A stretch of 64,000 nucleotides of DNA from Heliocidaris tuberculata (lineage: Eukaryota > Echinodermata > Echinoidea > Camarodonta > Echinometridae). The position numbers were made by a program, and so were the translations under genes. This document shows positions 52,342 through 60,861 of this stretch, in pieces (positions within the stretch are counted from its first letter, which is position 1; each line of letters starts with the position of its first letter). Where the stretch lies: contig CM046837.1 of assembly GCA_025618425.1 (NCBI GenBank), forward strand, positions 19,624,999-19,688,998. The letters are read 5' to 3'. The notes under the pieces were generated by a model, which saw nothing but the letters and a program-made list of their open reading frames with translations, was not told the DNA's origin and ran no database searches.

Positions 52342-53286
52342 TCACATATCTAGCTCGATTAAGAGAGAAACGATAGCGTCGTTCAAGACACGAGATTGGA
52401 CTTGGTTTTCAAAATTAATTCTGCTATTCAGAGCGACTTCTAAGGGAGGATCATATATCTGGGTATGAGAAAATTCTCCAGGAAGTTTGGTGATGGAATG
52501 ATCAATACGTTCACCATTGACTAAAATACCTACAATAGCAAGAAGCGAAGAGTCGGATGAGTCACTGGACAAGGAGAGGCTGCCTCGAAGTATCCTGCCG
52601 GAAATGGGCATGCAGTACCCTGCCACTGCAGGAGTTTGTTTTCCAGATCCGAAGGACCATTTGTACTGGCTTCGATAGCCTAAGTTTTGGGCCCAAACGG
52701 CGATCACGGGTTTGCGAGAGTCCACATACCGTTTGTTTGCCGCGTCTTGATCATTTTCTGGGTCTGTCAAATGCGCTATCTTATTGTTATTCATGTCCAG
52801 GGTTCCATACATCGCATCTCCAGATTTAGTTACTTTTGTATCTGCGTAGGCCTTGGTGGAGGCATCTTCTAGGTCTTCTGGGTTAGCCAGGTTCGTTATT
52901 TTATTGTTATTCATATGCAGATTTCCAGACATTGTATCTCCAGATTTAGTTACTTTTGTATCGGTGTAGAACTTGTTGGAGGCATCTTCTAGGTCTTCTG
53001 GGTTAGCCAGGTTCGTTATTTTATTGTTATTCATATGCAGATTTCCAGACATTGTATCTCCAAATTTATCTACTTTTGTATCTGCGTAGGCCTTGGTGGA
53101 GGCATCTTCTAGGTCTTCTGGGTCTGCTAAATGCGTTATTTTATTGTTATTCAAACTCAACTCTCCGGTAATGTTGTTAGAGCCGTCTCTCTTTAAAAAA
53201 TTATTGTTGATGTACCTTACGGAAACTCCGGGTTCTACGACGACTCTCTGACTCGAACTGTGTCTTCCAAATTTATCGACTGGCAT
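52342..53286 (-). CDS. Fibre-like attachment protein with tail-fibre-type repeats
   Basis: 314 residues. After a short N-terminus (MPVDKFGRHSSSQR) there are four tandem repeats of about 32-35 residues at about 35-190, each built on G(D/E)(T/A)MSGNLHMNNNKI followed by T(H/N)LA(D/N)PEDLEDAS and a K-x-Y(A/T/V)D end. Repeats of this design are known from trimeric phage tail fibres. Residues 195-314 form a beta-rich, Trp/Tyr-containing globular end that could be the receptor-binding head. A host-attachment spike on the capsid is the best reading. The two middle repeats are almost identical at DNA level, which suggests recent repeat exchange. ATG at 53284-53286 follows the protease gene by 46 bp. 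Confidence 0.7.
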   Translation of the reverse strand: MPVDKFGRHSSSQRVVVEPGVSVRYINNNFLKRDGSNNITGELSLNNNKITHLADPEDLEDASTKAYADTKVDKFGDTMSGNLHMNNNKITNLANPEDLEDASNKFYTDTKVTKSGDTMSGNLHMNNNKITNLANPEDLEDASTKAYADTKVTKSGDAMYGTLDMNNNKIAHLTDPENDQDAANKRYVDSRKPVIAVWAQNLGYRSQYKWSFGSGKQTPAVAGYCMPISGRILRGSLSLSSDSSDSSLLAIVGILVNGERIDHSITKLPGEFSHTQIYDPPLEVALNSRINFENQVQSRVLNDAIVSLLIELDM

Positions 53287-53332
53287 TGTTCCTTTACTGT
53301 ATTATATATAATATTTATCATTTTTAAATTGC

Positions 53333-53752
53333 TCAATGCAAGTCGTTCATGATCGCTTGCTGGTCGTCACCTCGGGATAATCTGCAGAGCACGTACAAAC
53401 ACAAATGCCCGCAAATGACGAGATTGTCCGGTTGTATTCTTTCTGTGTTGTAAAACAGGGGAGATACTAAATAGTCGATCAATTCTTTCGGAGGTTGAAC
53501 CCCGAAGCTATCAAAGTAAGAGTTCCTTTGATCTTTTTTGTACCAACAAACCCAGTGCGTTCCCCGGCCAGAAACGTCATCTAGATTCAATATTCCACAT
53601 TCTCGTTTGAGGGGTTTGCGGGGCAGCTCATCCCGCATGAACACCCCTCTAAAGCCAGGTATCTGTAATTTCTTTACCGCATCCATCAATTCAAAATTCG
53701 TGAGTGCTTTATTGGGTAACACTAAACCTTCGACCGACAGTGACTTTATCAT
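53333..53752 (-). CDS. Adenain-like cysteine protease
   Basis: 139 residues, of the C5/Ulp1-type maturation protease family that cleaves capsid precursors. The catalytic triad is visible: His66 in GTHWVCW, Asp81 in YFDSFG, and Cys114 in VICGHLC with Gln107 ahead of it for the oxyanion hole. The length is short compared with adenoviral relatives but typical for Polintons. It lies between the fibre-like gene and the SAP gene, all leftward. It probably processes the accessory virion proteins in particles. Confidence 0.88.
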   Translation of the reverse strand: MIKSLSVEGLVLPNKALTNFELMDAVKKLQIPGFRGVFMRDELPRKPLKRECGILNLDDVSGRGTHWVCWYKKDQRNSYFDSFGVQPPKELIDYLVSPLFYNTERIQPDNLVICGHLCLYVLCRLSRGDDQQAIMNDLH

Positions 53753-53767
53753 GTTTAATCGTTTATT

Positions 53768-54151
53768 CTATTTCTCTAAAATATTAATTTCGTATTTACC
53801 GTCGTACACCTTTTGGTTGTAAAAGGAGATCGTGCCGGGATTCACTTTTAACGCTTTGGAACACTTGTAAATAGAGGAATATGTTTTAGTTTCTCCAGTT
53901 TCTAAATCTTTTACTTCTACCTTTTTGCCCCCTTTCCTAATCCCTTTAATGAATTTATACCTTTCTGTATCCTTGTCTTCTACGGTTAACTCGTCGGAGA
54001 GAAGTCCTTTCGATTTTAACGCTGCGATGAGCTCTGCCCTGTTAAGATCCCTGCGACCACGAATCTTATGATCTTTGGCTAGTTGAAATAATTCTGTTTT
54101 CGAGATATACATTGTTACTTTAAATATTAGATCTTTATCTTTAAATACCAT
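53768..54151 (-). CDS. SAP- and NUMOD-like DNA-binding protein
   Basis: 127 residues. Residues 17-50 look like a SAP/Rho-N-type helix-extended-loop-helix (LFQLAKDHKIRGRRDLNRAE). Residues about 70-120 resemble a NUMOD1-like helix-turn-helix seen next to homing nucleases (VEVKDLETGETKTYSSIYKC). It is rich in Lys. An internal Met at residue 14 (MYISKTEL) is an alternative start. Probably binds DNA during packaging or transcription; no nuclease motif is seen. Confidence 0.6.
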   Translation of the reverse strand: MVFKDKDLIFKVTMYISKTELFQLAKDHKIRGRRDLNRAELIAALKSKGLLSDELTVEDKDTERYKFIKGIRKGGKKVEVKDLETGETKTYSSIYKCSKALKVNPGTISFYNQKVYDGKYEINILEK

Positions 54152-54169
54152 TTTTAAAAATAATTGGGT

Positions 54170-55435
54170 TCAAGATAATACCGTCATTTTCTTCCCGTCC
54201 GATTCGAAAGATACGATTCTATCCGAAATGACGAGAGCGTAGGCTTCCGTATTTGCTTCTACGTTTGAGTTAAAGTGTGCCTTGATTTGAATATCGATGA
54301 TGGAATCTTTTAGCTTTTCACTCTGTTTACTCACATCGAAGACAAAGAGAGGAAAGAGATCTTTGTAATCGCTAGGAGTGATGTTCGGATTGCTTACCAA
54401 TTCGTCCATTCTGTAATATTTTGCTCTGAAGGAAGCCGCATCGCCGTAAGCTCTGCTGAATTGCTGCTTTGCGAATGAGAGGTCGTAATCTACCATCGGA
54501 TAGCGGGTGGAGTTGAGGGTGACGTACATGTTTTTGACGTTCACGTGATCGAAGATGCTCGGATTTTTCTGTTGATCGCCATCTTTATCCGTTTGGAAGG
54601 CCACGACGATGTATCTCGGTTTTTCGGAGGATGATTTGACGGTCAGTCTCCAAGTGAAATTTGTGGTTTGCGGCACGCTGATGTTTTCACACTGCCGCAT
54701 TCTGAAACCGACGGGGATCTTGATTTTTTGTTCGATCATTTCGTAGAGTTTGAGTTTAGGCACATCGGCCGGACGAACATGGGGTATGTACCACGAAACT
54801 TTGCTTAGCGTGATTTTTCCGGCACCGGCCGCTGCCAACCTGAAGATGGCATCGTCGTCGGACTTTCGAACCAAGGTTAACACGTGTCTGAAACCGTAAA
54901 CGATTTTATCGTAATCTTCCGCAAAACCGAAAATATGTTTTAGAGGAATCCTGAAACTGAAGGTTCCTTTTGGATCTGGAGTCTTGATGAGATAACCATG
55001 TCTCACGGCAAATCCGGGGTTGGAGCTGGTGGCGGTGGGGGTGACGATGGCTGCGGTGCCCGAGTCTTTGTACCACAGCTGATTGAGTCCCTGCGACTTT
55101 TGAAAATCATCCGGATACTTCAAGAGACCGAGCATGGTGGTTGCTTGTCCAGGGTAAAATAACGACTCTATCTCCTGCCCCGAAAGCTGATACTTTATAT
55201 TGCTGAACAGATGCATCATGCCATTGTTGGTGATAGTGGCAACGTCGGCATTCGCGTAAGCCGAGCCGTCTGTTTTTGTCAGCTGACCTTCGATCAGCAG
55301 ATAACTTTCGCCGGGATGGTAGAAGATGTCTTGAGTCTCTACGGTAATCCTGATTTCTCCGGGGTTGTTGAGATTGGTCCCGGTGATAGGTTCGTATTCG
55401 TGATATTCGTATTCTTCGATGCTCTCGTCGGTCAC
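54170..55435 (-). CDS. Major capsid protein, double jelly-roll type
   Basis: 421 residues, beta-rich throughout, the usual size for Polinton-type hexon-like capsid proteins. Seen: an acidic N-terminus, then alternating beta-strand segments (IRITVETQDIF, YLLIEGQL), a FSFRIPLKHIFGF motif near residue 165 and a second similar half ending in YALVISDRIVSF. Proteins of this appearance, common in aquatic animal genomes, are annotated as double jelly-roll capsid proteins. It would form the trimeric capsomers of an icosahedral particle. The frame is fully open, 18 bp upstream of the SAP gene. Confidence 0.8.
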   Translation of the reverse strand: MTDESIEEYEYHEYEPITGTNLNNPGEIRITVETQDIFYHPGESYLLIEGQLTKTDGSAYANADVATITNNGMMHLFSNIKYQLSGQEIESLFYPGQATTMLGLLKYPDDFQKSQGLNQLWYKDSGTAAIVTPTATSSNPGFAVRHGYLIKTPDPKGTFSFRIPLKHIFGFAEDYDKIVYGFRHVLTLVRKSDDDAIFRLAAAGAGKITLSKVSWYIPHVRPADVPKLKLYEMIEQKIKIPVGFRMRQCENISVPQTTNFTWRLTVKSSSEKPRYIVVAFQTDKDGDQQKNPSIFDHVNVKNMYVTLNSTRYPMVDYDLSFAKQQFSRAYGDAASFRAKYYRMDELVSNPNITPSDYKDLFPLFVFDVSKQSEKLKDSIIDIQIKAHFNSNVEANTEAYALVISDRIVSFESDGKKMTVLS

Positions 55436-55492
55436 GACGGATTTCGTTTATTTTCAAAATATCCATCTTTTATTTATACTGAAAATTATTTC

Positions 55493-55966
55493 TTAAATTT
55501 TATTTCTCCATTTTACATAATCTTCAATTCGGACTGCACCTCCGTCGATCAAAGCATTGAGGTTGAACGCTTCTTCGGCTTGAGGCCCAAGATGTTTATT
55601 TAAGATATCTCGAGATTTTGAAGTGAGGACTGCTTGGGTCCGAACCTCAGGTCTTTGAACCTCGGGTCTTTGACCCTCGAGGTGTTTATTTAAGATATCT
55701 CGAGATTTTGAGGTGAGAGCAGAGGTCTTTTGTCCTAACTTTTTACCTGCTTTTGCAACAGCTTTTTTCCCAATTTCTAAAGCTTTGGCTCCTGCTTTTT
55801 GTCCCAACTTTTTACCGGCTTCTGCAGCAGCTTTTTTCCCAACTTCTAAAGCCGTTGTTCCCGCTTTTCCAAGAAGACCAGAGAAGGCTTTTGCAACGGA
55901 GTCGAATATACCCGAGCCTCCGTACACGTAGATTTTTTTGAATCCTTTATTGTTTACGCGTAACAT
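55493..55966 (-). CDS. Ala/Gly/Lys-rich accessory virion protein
   Basis: 157 residues. The N-terminus is YVYGGSGIFDSVAKAFSGLL, an amphipathic Gly-containing helix, followed by three Lys/Ala repeats (GKKAAAEAGKKLGQKAGAKA) and two copies of LTSKSRDILNKHL. The composition resembles adenoviral pVI/pX-like minor core proteins that bind DNA or disrupt membranes; this is analogy, not homology. GG sites could be protease targets. It is co-directional with and close to the capsid gene. Confidence 0.55.
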   Translation of the reverse strand: MLRVNNKGFKKIYVYGGSGIFDSVAKAFSGLLGKAGTTALEVGKKAAAEAGKKLGQKAGAKALEIGKKAVAKAGKKLGQKTSALTSKSRDILNKHLEGQRPEVQRPEVRTQAVLTSKSRDILNKHLGPQAEEAFNLNALIDGGAVRIEDYVKWRNKI

Positions 55967-55973
55967 CCTTTTA

Positions 55974-56825
55974 TTATAATCTTGACATAATATTTTTATA
56001 TTGATTTTTACCGATTACTTTTTGCCTCAAGAGTTCGTCGCAGATGCTCACGAGTTCGTTTCTAGTTCCGGTGTGACCGGCTTTTCTGCTGCTCATCAGA
56101 AGGTCTAATCTTTCGATGAGGGCGTTGGGATCGCTGGGAATGACGACGGTGGCTGTTCCGCTTCCCTGCACCTCGTAACCGCTTCTATTATTCCAAATGT
56201 CTTTGACTATATTCGTCCATTTGTAACTCCGGCTGCTCTTGGGATGATTCTCATTTGGGTCGTTGTTCCTTCTCATCGCGTCAGTTTGGTTCAGAATTTC
56301 GGAGTAGACTTCCAGATCATTTTCATCGTAATTTGACTCGTCCGGCTCATTTATAACGATCAGTTCCCAAAGACCCCGAGTTCCCCGGTAGGTTTTCCCT
56401 TCTATGACGAAATCATTACCAACAACATTTACTTTTTTATTTCCAATCTTCCAGGTGCCTCCATCTTCGTACAGACCGAACGTTTTATCACCATCGTCTT
56501 TATTCAAATATTTTTCGAGGTATTTCGCAGCAAGAGGTCCTATGCTCATCATTTCTTCCGTTTCTGAGGGAGATTGTATCGTTAGAGTTTGTGAAGGAAA
56601 TGTCAGGACCTTGTCTTTGATCGGAGCGAGTTGCTCTTTGATATCCTTCGTCATTTCTCTTTGGGATTCGGTGATGGGTTCAAACATTTCTTTCAAGCTT
56701 TCGCTCGATTCTATTTTACCGATTTTATCCTGCAAGAATCGTTCACGTACATTTTTTCTCGTCTCCGAGAGTTTCTCGAACATGCGACGTCTTTCTATAG
56801 GGTCGGTTATCTTGTAGAATGACAT
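55974..56825 (-). CDS. Conserved Polinton-type protein, function unknown
   Basis: 283 residues. The N-terminal third is a charged coiled coil; the middle (110-185) has a compact conserved look: DKTFGLYEDGGTWKIGNKKV, then GKTYRGTRGLWELI and DLEVYSEIL. The GT-x-GLWELI block recurs, to my knowledge, in proteins encoded by related animal elements and in host-annotated unknowns (a Pfam DUF). It lies between the accessory virion gene and the tandem repeat, 8 bp from the former. A structural or morphogenesis role is inferred from position only. Confidence 0.55.
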   Translation of the reverse strand: MSFYKITDPIERRRMFEKLSETRKNVRERFLQDKIGKIESSESLKEMFEPITESQREMTKDIKEQLAPIKDKVLTFPSQTLTIQSPSETEEMMSIGPLAAKYLEKYLNKDDGDKTFGLYEDGGTWKIGNKKVNVVGNDFVIEGKTYRGTRGLWELIVINEPDESNYDENDLEVYSEILNQTDAMRRNNDPNENHPKSSRSYKWTNIVKDIWNNRSGYEVQGSGTATVVIPSDPNALIERLDLLMSSRKAGHTGTRNELVSICDELLRQKVIGKNQYKNIMSRL

Positions 56826-56857
56826 TATTTATTATCTTAAGGGTAATATTTTTAAAC

Positions 56858-57128
56858 GTGAAAACGCAAAAACGTGAAAACGCAAAAACGTGAAAACGCA
56901 AAACAAATATAAAAGAACGCAAAACGCAAAACCCGAAACGCAAAACAAATATAAAAAAAAACGCAAAACGCAAAACCCGAAACGCAAAACAAATATAAAA
57001 AAAACGCAAAACGCAAAACCCGAAACGCAAAACAAATATAAAAAACGTAAAAACGTAAAAACACAAAAAACGTAAAAACGTAAAAAACGTAAAAACGTAA
57101 AAACGCAAAACGTAAAACGTAAAAACGT
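56858..57128. repeat. Tandem repeats between DUF gene and integrase
   Basis: Three 43-44 bp units of AACGCAAAACCCGAAACGCA plus AAACAAATATAAAA (landmark CCCGAAACG at 56932, 56975 and 57019), flanked by many short AAAACGTAAAAACGT/GTGAAAACGC units. Phe-rich minus-strand frames across it are artefacts. It may act as a spacer, replication or transcription-end element. Confidence 0.85.
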
Positions 57129-57132
57129 AAAA

Positions 57133-58059
57133 CTAAAGATTGATGGTGCCTTTTGCATCGATCCACGAGTTGAAAGAATCCGGATATCCCAACCACTTGA
57201 CGAGTATTTTACCGTCTCGTTTTCTCAGCACCTTTTCGATTCTAAATGTGTCTTGACTCGTCTTTTGTAACTCGGGTTCATAAAAGGATCCGCTTATTTT
57301 TTCACCGTTCAAATCTTCGATTTTGTAGGTGGGTGGGTTCGTGTGTTGAACTTTGTCGATGATAAAGATTTCTTCCGTCCATCGAGGCGTGTACCCCTTC
57401 TCAAAGGTCTCCTTTTTCTTCGTGATTCTCACTTTATCCCCGGCAGAAAATTTTGGTTTTCGACCCGAAGTTGGAAAGGAGTAAAGATGAAGCCACACTC
57501 GATTTTCGTTCTTTTTCTTACTCGCTTCGATAGGAGTCATCTTGATCGAAGAATGAACCGTCTCGTTATAATTTCTCACCATGTCGTCCAACACGTCCAC
57601 GTATTTTCTTGTATTATTCGCAGAAAAGTATCTGAACATCTTCTCTTTCATCGTGCGATTCCACCTTTCCGCGATGCTCGATTTTTCTTCATTTTCGGTA
57701 GAGTACAAATCTATCAGAGCCTTCACTTCCGAATTATAAAACTCTTTTCCCTTGTCCAGTCAGAGTTTTTCGGGTTTGCGTTCTTTGAATATTTGTCTCA
57801 AAGCGTTGGCTACCTCGACTCCGGTTTTATTCTTCAGAGGTTTTATCCATCCGTATTTAGAAAACGTGTCTATCACGGTTAACAGATATTTCACTCCCTC
57901 GTTGAATTTTTCGAGCGATTTCATGTCCACGAGATCAGCCGCCCATATCTTATCGATTCCGTTCACGTAAACTCTTCTCTTGGTGAATTTTCGAGTCACC
58001 GGTTTGTGAAGTTCTTCGGCTAATGTATCTGTCCACCGGAGGTTTTTTTTAATCCCCAT
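57133..58059 (-). pseudogene. Retroviral-type integrase with chromodomain, one in-frame TGA
   Basis: Polinton DDE integrase that would insert the element with short target duplications. Two open segments lie in one frame: 58059-57763 and 57759-57133, separated by TGA at 57760-57762. The first holds the N-terminal part and the first catalytic Asp (IWAADLVDM); the second holds the next catalytic Asp (LDKGKEFYN), the catalytic Glu (SIAERWNRT), an SH3-like part and a chromodomain at the end (LVKWLGYPDSFNSWID). The stop lies just ahead of the second Asp, so a terminated product lacks the active site. Either recently inactivated, a polymorphism, or readthrough. The start overlaps the end of the PLA2 gene by 40 bp. 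Confidence 0.85.
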
Positions 58060-58568
58060 CCAAATCTGGCTTTCGTTCCGATAATTTTTCCAACGATGGC
58101 CTTATCGACTTTTTCTCTGGAGGTCGGATCACGAATCTCTTTCAGTTCCGCCAGCATATTTTTGTCGCAAACTTCGTTTCTCGTTTTGGTATCTCTGTTT
58201 TGCGCGTAGCAGACATCGTGACGGTAGGCAGCATCGTCCACGCGATTGATCGGTTTGCTCCAATCCTTGTAAGACCAATCCTCATTCAGTCTTCGGTTTA
58301 ATTTCGTACCAGGACCCGTAAAGTTATGACCCGGAAGATGTGCTTCAAAAGGTAAATTATTGATGAGCTTGTTGACCAAACCTTGACCCGAGGATCCAGG
58401 GGATCCGAATCCTGCCTTGATAAATTGTGTTTTTGTCTTTCCGCATGTCTTACACTTCCCTCGAAGCATATTTCGGTTGTTCTTGGTCACCTCTCTTTTC
58501 ATGTCGGAAGTTCCCGTGACACGTTTACACTTTAAACAATACATGTCTTTCTTTTTATATGTATGCAA
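58020..58568 (-). CDS. Zinc-ribbon plus phospholipase A2-like protein
   Basis: 182 residues. N-terminal zinc ribbon: Cys11, Cys14, Cys39, Cys42 (CLKCKR, CKTCGK). Then a Gly-rich linker and a PLA2-like domain resembling the parvovirus VP1 type: calcium-loop-like FTGPGT (83-88) and the catalytic RHDVCY, with His117-Asp118. Such domains breach endosomal membranes during entry of small DNA viruses; that role here is inferred. An in-frame Met at residue 9, right before the zinc ribbon, may be the true start. It is divergent from the ATPase gene, with fewer than 70 bp between, so a shared bidirectional promoter is likely. Confidence 0.75.
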   Translation of the reverse strand: MHTYKKKDMYCLKCKRVTGTSDMKREVTKNNRNMLRGKCKTCGKTKTQFIKAGFGSPGSSGQGLVNKLINNLPFEAHLPGHNFTGPGTKLNRRLNEDWSYKDWSKPINRVDDAAYRHDVCYAQNRDTKTRNEVCDKNMLAELKEIRDPTSREKVDKAIVGKIIGTKARFGWGLKKTSGGQIH

Positions 58569-58613
58569 AAAGAATTTTTAAATATAAAAAAATTTAATTT
58601 AAAATATAAAAGA

Positions 58614-59408
58614 ATGGAAGTAAAGAACCTTTCTTGGGATTCTACGGCCGCCAGGTCGAACCACGCATTACTACCCCAGAACGCGAGAGGATTGATAGTA
58701 GGAAAATCGGGTTGTGGAAAGACGACCCTCTTGTTGAACCTGCTGTTGAATCCTCACTGGTTGGATTATAACAAATTGTTTGTTTTCAGCAAAAGTTTGT
58801 TTCAACCCGAATATCAGGTTTTGAGAGAGGCCATGGAACGTAAACTCTCCAAAAAATCGATTCTCTGGCTGTTTGACAATCAAAGCAAGATTCAAGATTC
58901 GGGATTGTCCGTAGCCGAGTTTATCGATTGTAAGTTCGACCAGCCGCAAAATACGTCGAACGTCGATTGCTATTTTTTTGAAAATTCGGATGACGTTCCA
59001 GATCCGAAGGAACTGAACCCCGAAGACAAGAATTTGATGGTGTTTGACGATTTACTCTTGGAAAAACAAAACGCTTGTGAAAAGTACTACGCCAGAGGAC
59101 GGCACAGCAACGTAGACTGTTTCTATCTATCGCAAAATTATTTCAAACTTCCGAGGCAGACCATCAGGGAAAATGCAAATTTCATTTGTTTCTTTCGTCA
59201 AGATCTTAAGAACACAAACCACATCTACAGCGATCACGCGAGTTCGGACATGAGCTTGGAAGAGTTTCGACAAATGTGTAGAAAGGTTTGGGAAAAGCCG
59301 TATCATTTCGTGGTCATCGATTTAACGAGAGAGAAAGGCATGGGGAAATATAGAAAATGTCTGGATGAATTTTATCTTCCTCGTTTTGAAAAAATAATGT
59401 ATATATAA
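58614..59408 (+). CDS. A32-like/FtsK-HerA packaging ATPase
   Basis: 264 residues from the preferred ATG at 58614, which follows an AT-rich leader; an upstream ATG at 58563 would overlap the divergent PLA2 gene. Walker A is GKSGCGKTT at about 30-38, Walker B is LMVFDDLL at about 141-148, and a sensor-like YLSQNYF follows at about 172. This is the motor that packs element DNA into capsids. The length fits the family. The next gene begins 22 bp downstream. Confidence 0.9.
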   Translation: MEVKNLSWDSTAARSNHALLPQNARGLIVGKSGCGKTTLLLNLLLNPHWLDYNKLFVFSKSLFQPEYQVLREAMERKLSKKSILWLFDNQSKIQDSGLSVAEFIDCKFDQPQNTSNVDCYFFENSDDVPDPKELNPEDKNLMVFDDLLLEKQNACEKYYARGRHSNVDCFYLSQNYFKLPRQTIRENANFICFFRQDLKNTNHIYSDHASSDMSLEEFRQMCRKVWEKPYHFVVIDLTREKGMGKYRKCLDEFYLPRFEKIMYI

Positions 59409-59430
59409 TAAACTACTGAACATAAATAAA

Positions 59431-59982
59431 ATGGAGAAACTCTCGGAAAAAGTGATAAGTCACACAAAATCGTATTGCTTGCAATATGTAATTCAATTAA
59501 CCCTGAAAGAGTGTAGAAAAATAATATTGTATTGTCTCATCCAGACGAATGAAAAATACACCGAATTTGTTAAAGATTGCCATGACTTGTGTTCTCACAC
59601 GAGCATGTATTACCACGAAGGTGTAAACTGCGTGAATGATCGTTATGGCCATGTCATAGAAAGTATGGCGAGACACGCAGAAAATGACTTGATATCTATA
59701 GGAAAAGCATGTTTAGGAAATAACGATGAAAAACATTCCAAATCCAAAATCGAGTGGAGATTGAAAACTCTAATTGCTTTTACTATTCACACGATCGAAA
59801 ATAAACGTGTGAAAAGCGAAGAAGAATTAAACGGTATCATAGATGATTTCTTGATTTCCATTATACCAGTTGTAGATCATAGACTCAAAGATGAAATGAT
59901 CGAAAATATCGAGTCTATTATTGCCTCGCTATTTTTAATACACAATACTCTTTACAAGTATGTTACCGGTATATCATTTTAG
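59431..59982 (+). CDS. Unknown helical protein, 183 residues
   Basis: Not recognised. Predominantly helical by eye, with Cys/His in the first half (CHDLCSHTSMYYHEG), a central WRLKTLIAFTIHTIE helix and a hydrophobic C-terminal helix (IIASLFLIHNTLYKYV). No signal peptide. The helical plan with a W-R-x-x-x-L-I-A-F core is faintly like Bcl-2-type folds, which some adintoviruses are reported to carry; this is a weak guess. It lies between the ATPase and penton-like genes, an accessory slot. Confidence 0.5.
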   Translation: MEKLSEKVISHTKSYCLQYVIQLTLKECRKIILYCLIQTNEKYTEFVKDCHDLCSHTSMYYHEGVNCVNDRYGHVIESMARHAENDLISIGKACLGNNDEKHSKSKIEWRLKTLIAFTIHTIENKRVKSEEELNGIIDDFLISIIPVVDHRLKDEMIENIESIIASLFLIHNTLYKYVTGISF

Positions 59983-60049
59983 AAAAAATTTAAATGATTT
60001 ATAATAAATGGTTTATAATAATTAGTTTATAATAAATAAATAAACAAAC

Positions 60050-60829
60050 ATGCAAAAAGAAGAATTGTTACGAGAAATTGCCGATAATACATCGCAGAAA
60101 GATTCTTTCCAGATTATTGTCAGCGACAAGACCACGCGTTTTACCAAAAAGTTTAATCCTCCTATACAACTGAAGAAGAACAGATCCTACGAAATAGCCT
60201 TAGTGAATCTCGAGACTTATTACTCGATTCCAAATATCACGAGTAAAAATAACGAGTTTACTTATTCGGCTGACGAAGGAGCTAATTGGAACGTCATCAC
60301 CATACCGACGGGAAGCTACGATATCAAAGATATTAACGATGTGATTCATAGACAAATGAAATTAAACGGTCATTGGGACGAAAAGAACGAAGCGTATTAC
60401 GTGTCGATTTTGGCAAATCCAAATACAATGAAATCTATACTGATTATCGAAAATAGTAATTATCAGGTCAAATTCGAATCACGTAATTCGTTAAGAAGAT
60501 TGTTGGGTTTTAACGCCAGAACCTATACGGAGAGCCATCAAGAATCGGAGCGAGTGGTGGATATTCTCAGCGTGAATTCTATTCTCGTGAATTTGGATAT
60601 CATAGCAGGGAGTTACTTGAATGAAACTGCTCGACATACGATTTATTCATTTTTTCCTAACGTTTCACCGGGTCATAAAATTGTTGAAAATCCAAAAAAT
60701 CTCATTTATCTTCCGGTAACGTCGCACGTGATACGCAGCATCCAAGTTACTCTTGAAGATCAAAATACAGATCGGTTGAACCTGAGGGGTGAAAACATCA
60801 CGATTCGGTTTCACATCAGAGAAAAATAA
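60050..60829 (+). CDS. Penton-like minor capsid protein (single jelly roll)
   Basis: 259 residues, beta-rich. N-terminal segment DSFQIIVSDKTTRF and YEIALVNLETY, the TIPTGSYDIKDINDVIH motif at about 83-102, and a C-terminal half with FFPNVSPGHKIVENP and a final NITIRFHIREK. This matches the look of the penton/minor capsid proteins that accompany double jelly-roll capsid genes in Polintons. It would sit at capsid vertices and could anchor the fibre-like protein. Rightward, directly before the minor capsid-like gene (32 bp). Confidence 0.7.
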   Translation: MQKEELLREIADNTSQKDSFQIIVSDKTTRFTKKFNPPIQLKKNRSYEIALVNLETYYSIPNITSKNNEFTYSADEGANWNVITIPTGSYDIKDINDVIHRQMKLNGHWDEKNEAYYVSILANPNTMKSILIIENSNYQVKFESRNSLRRLLGFNARTYTESHQESERVVDILSVNSILVNLDIIAGSYLNETARHTIYSFFPNVSPGHKIVENPKNLIYLPVTSHVIRSIQVTLEDQNTDRLNLRGENITIRFHIREK

Positions 60830-60861
60830 ATAATTTAAATATAATATTTCCTAAAGATAAA

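Noticed and set aside
56743..57196. Overlapping Phe/Arg-rich minus-strand frames
   Set aside because: They arise from the A-rich 43-bp tandem repeats and lie between real Polinton genes.
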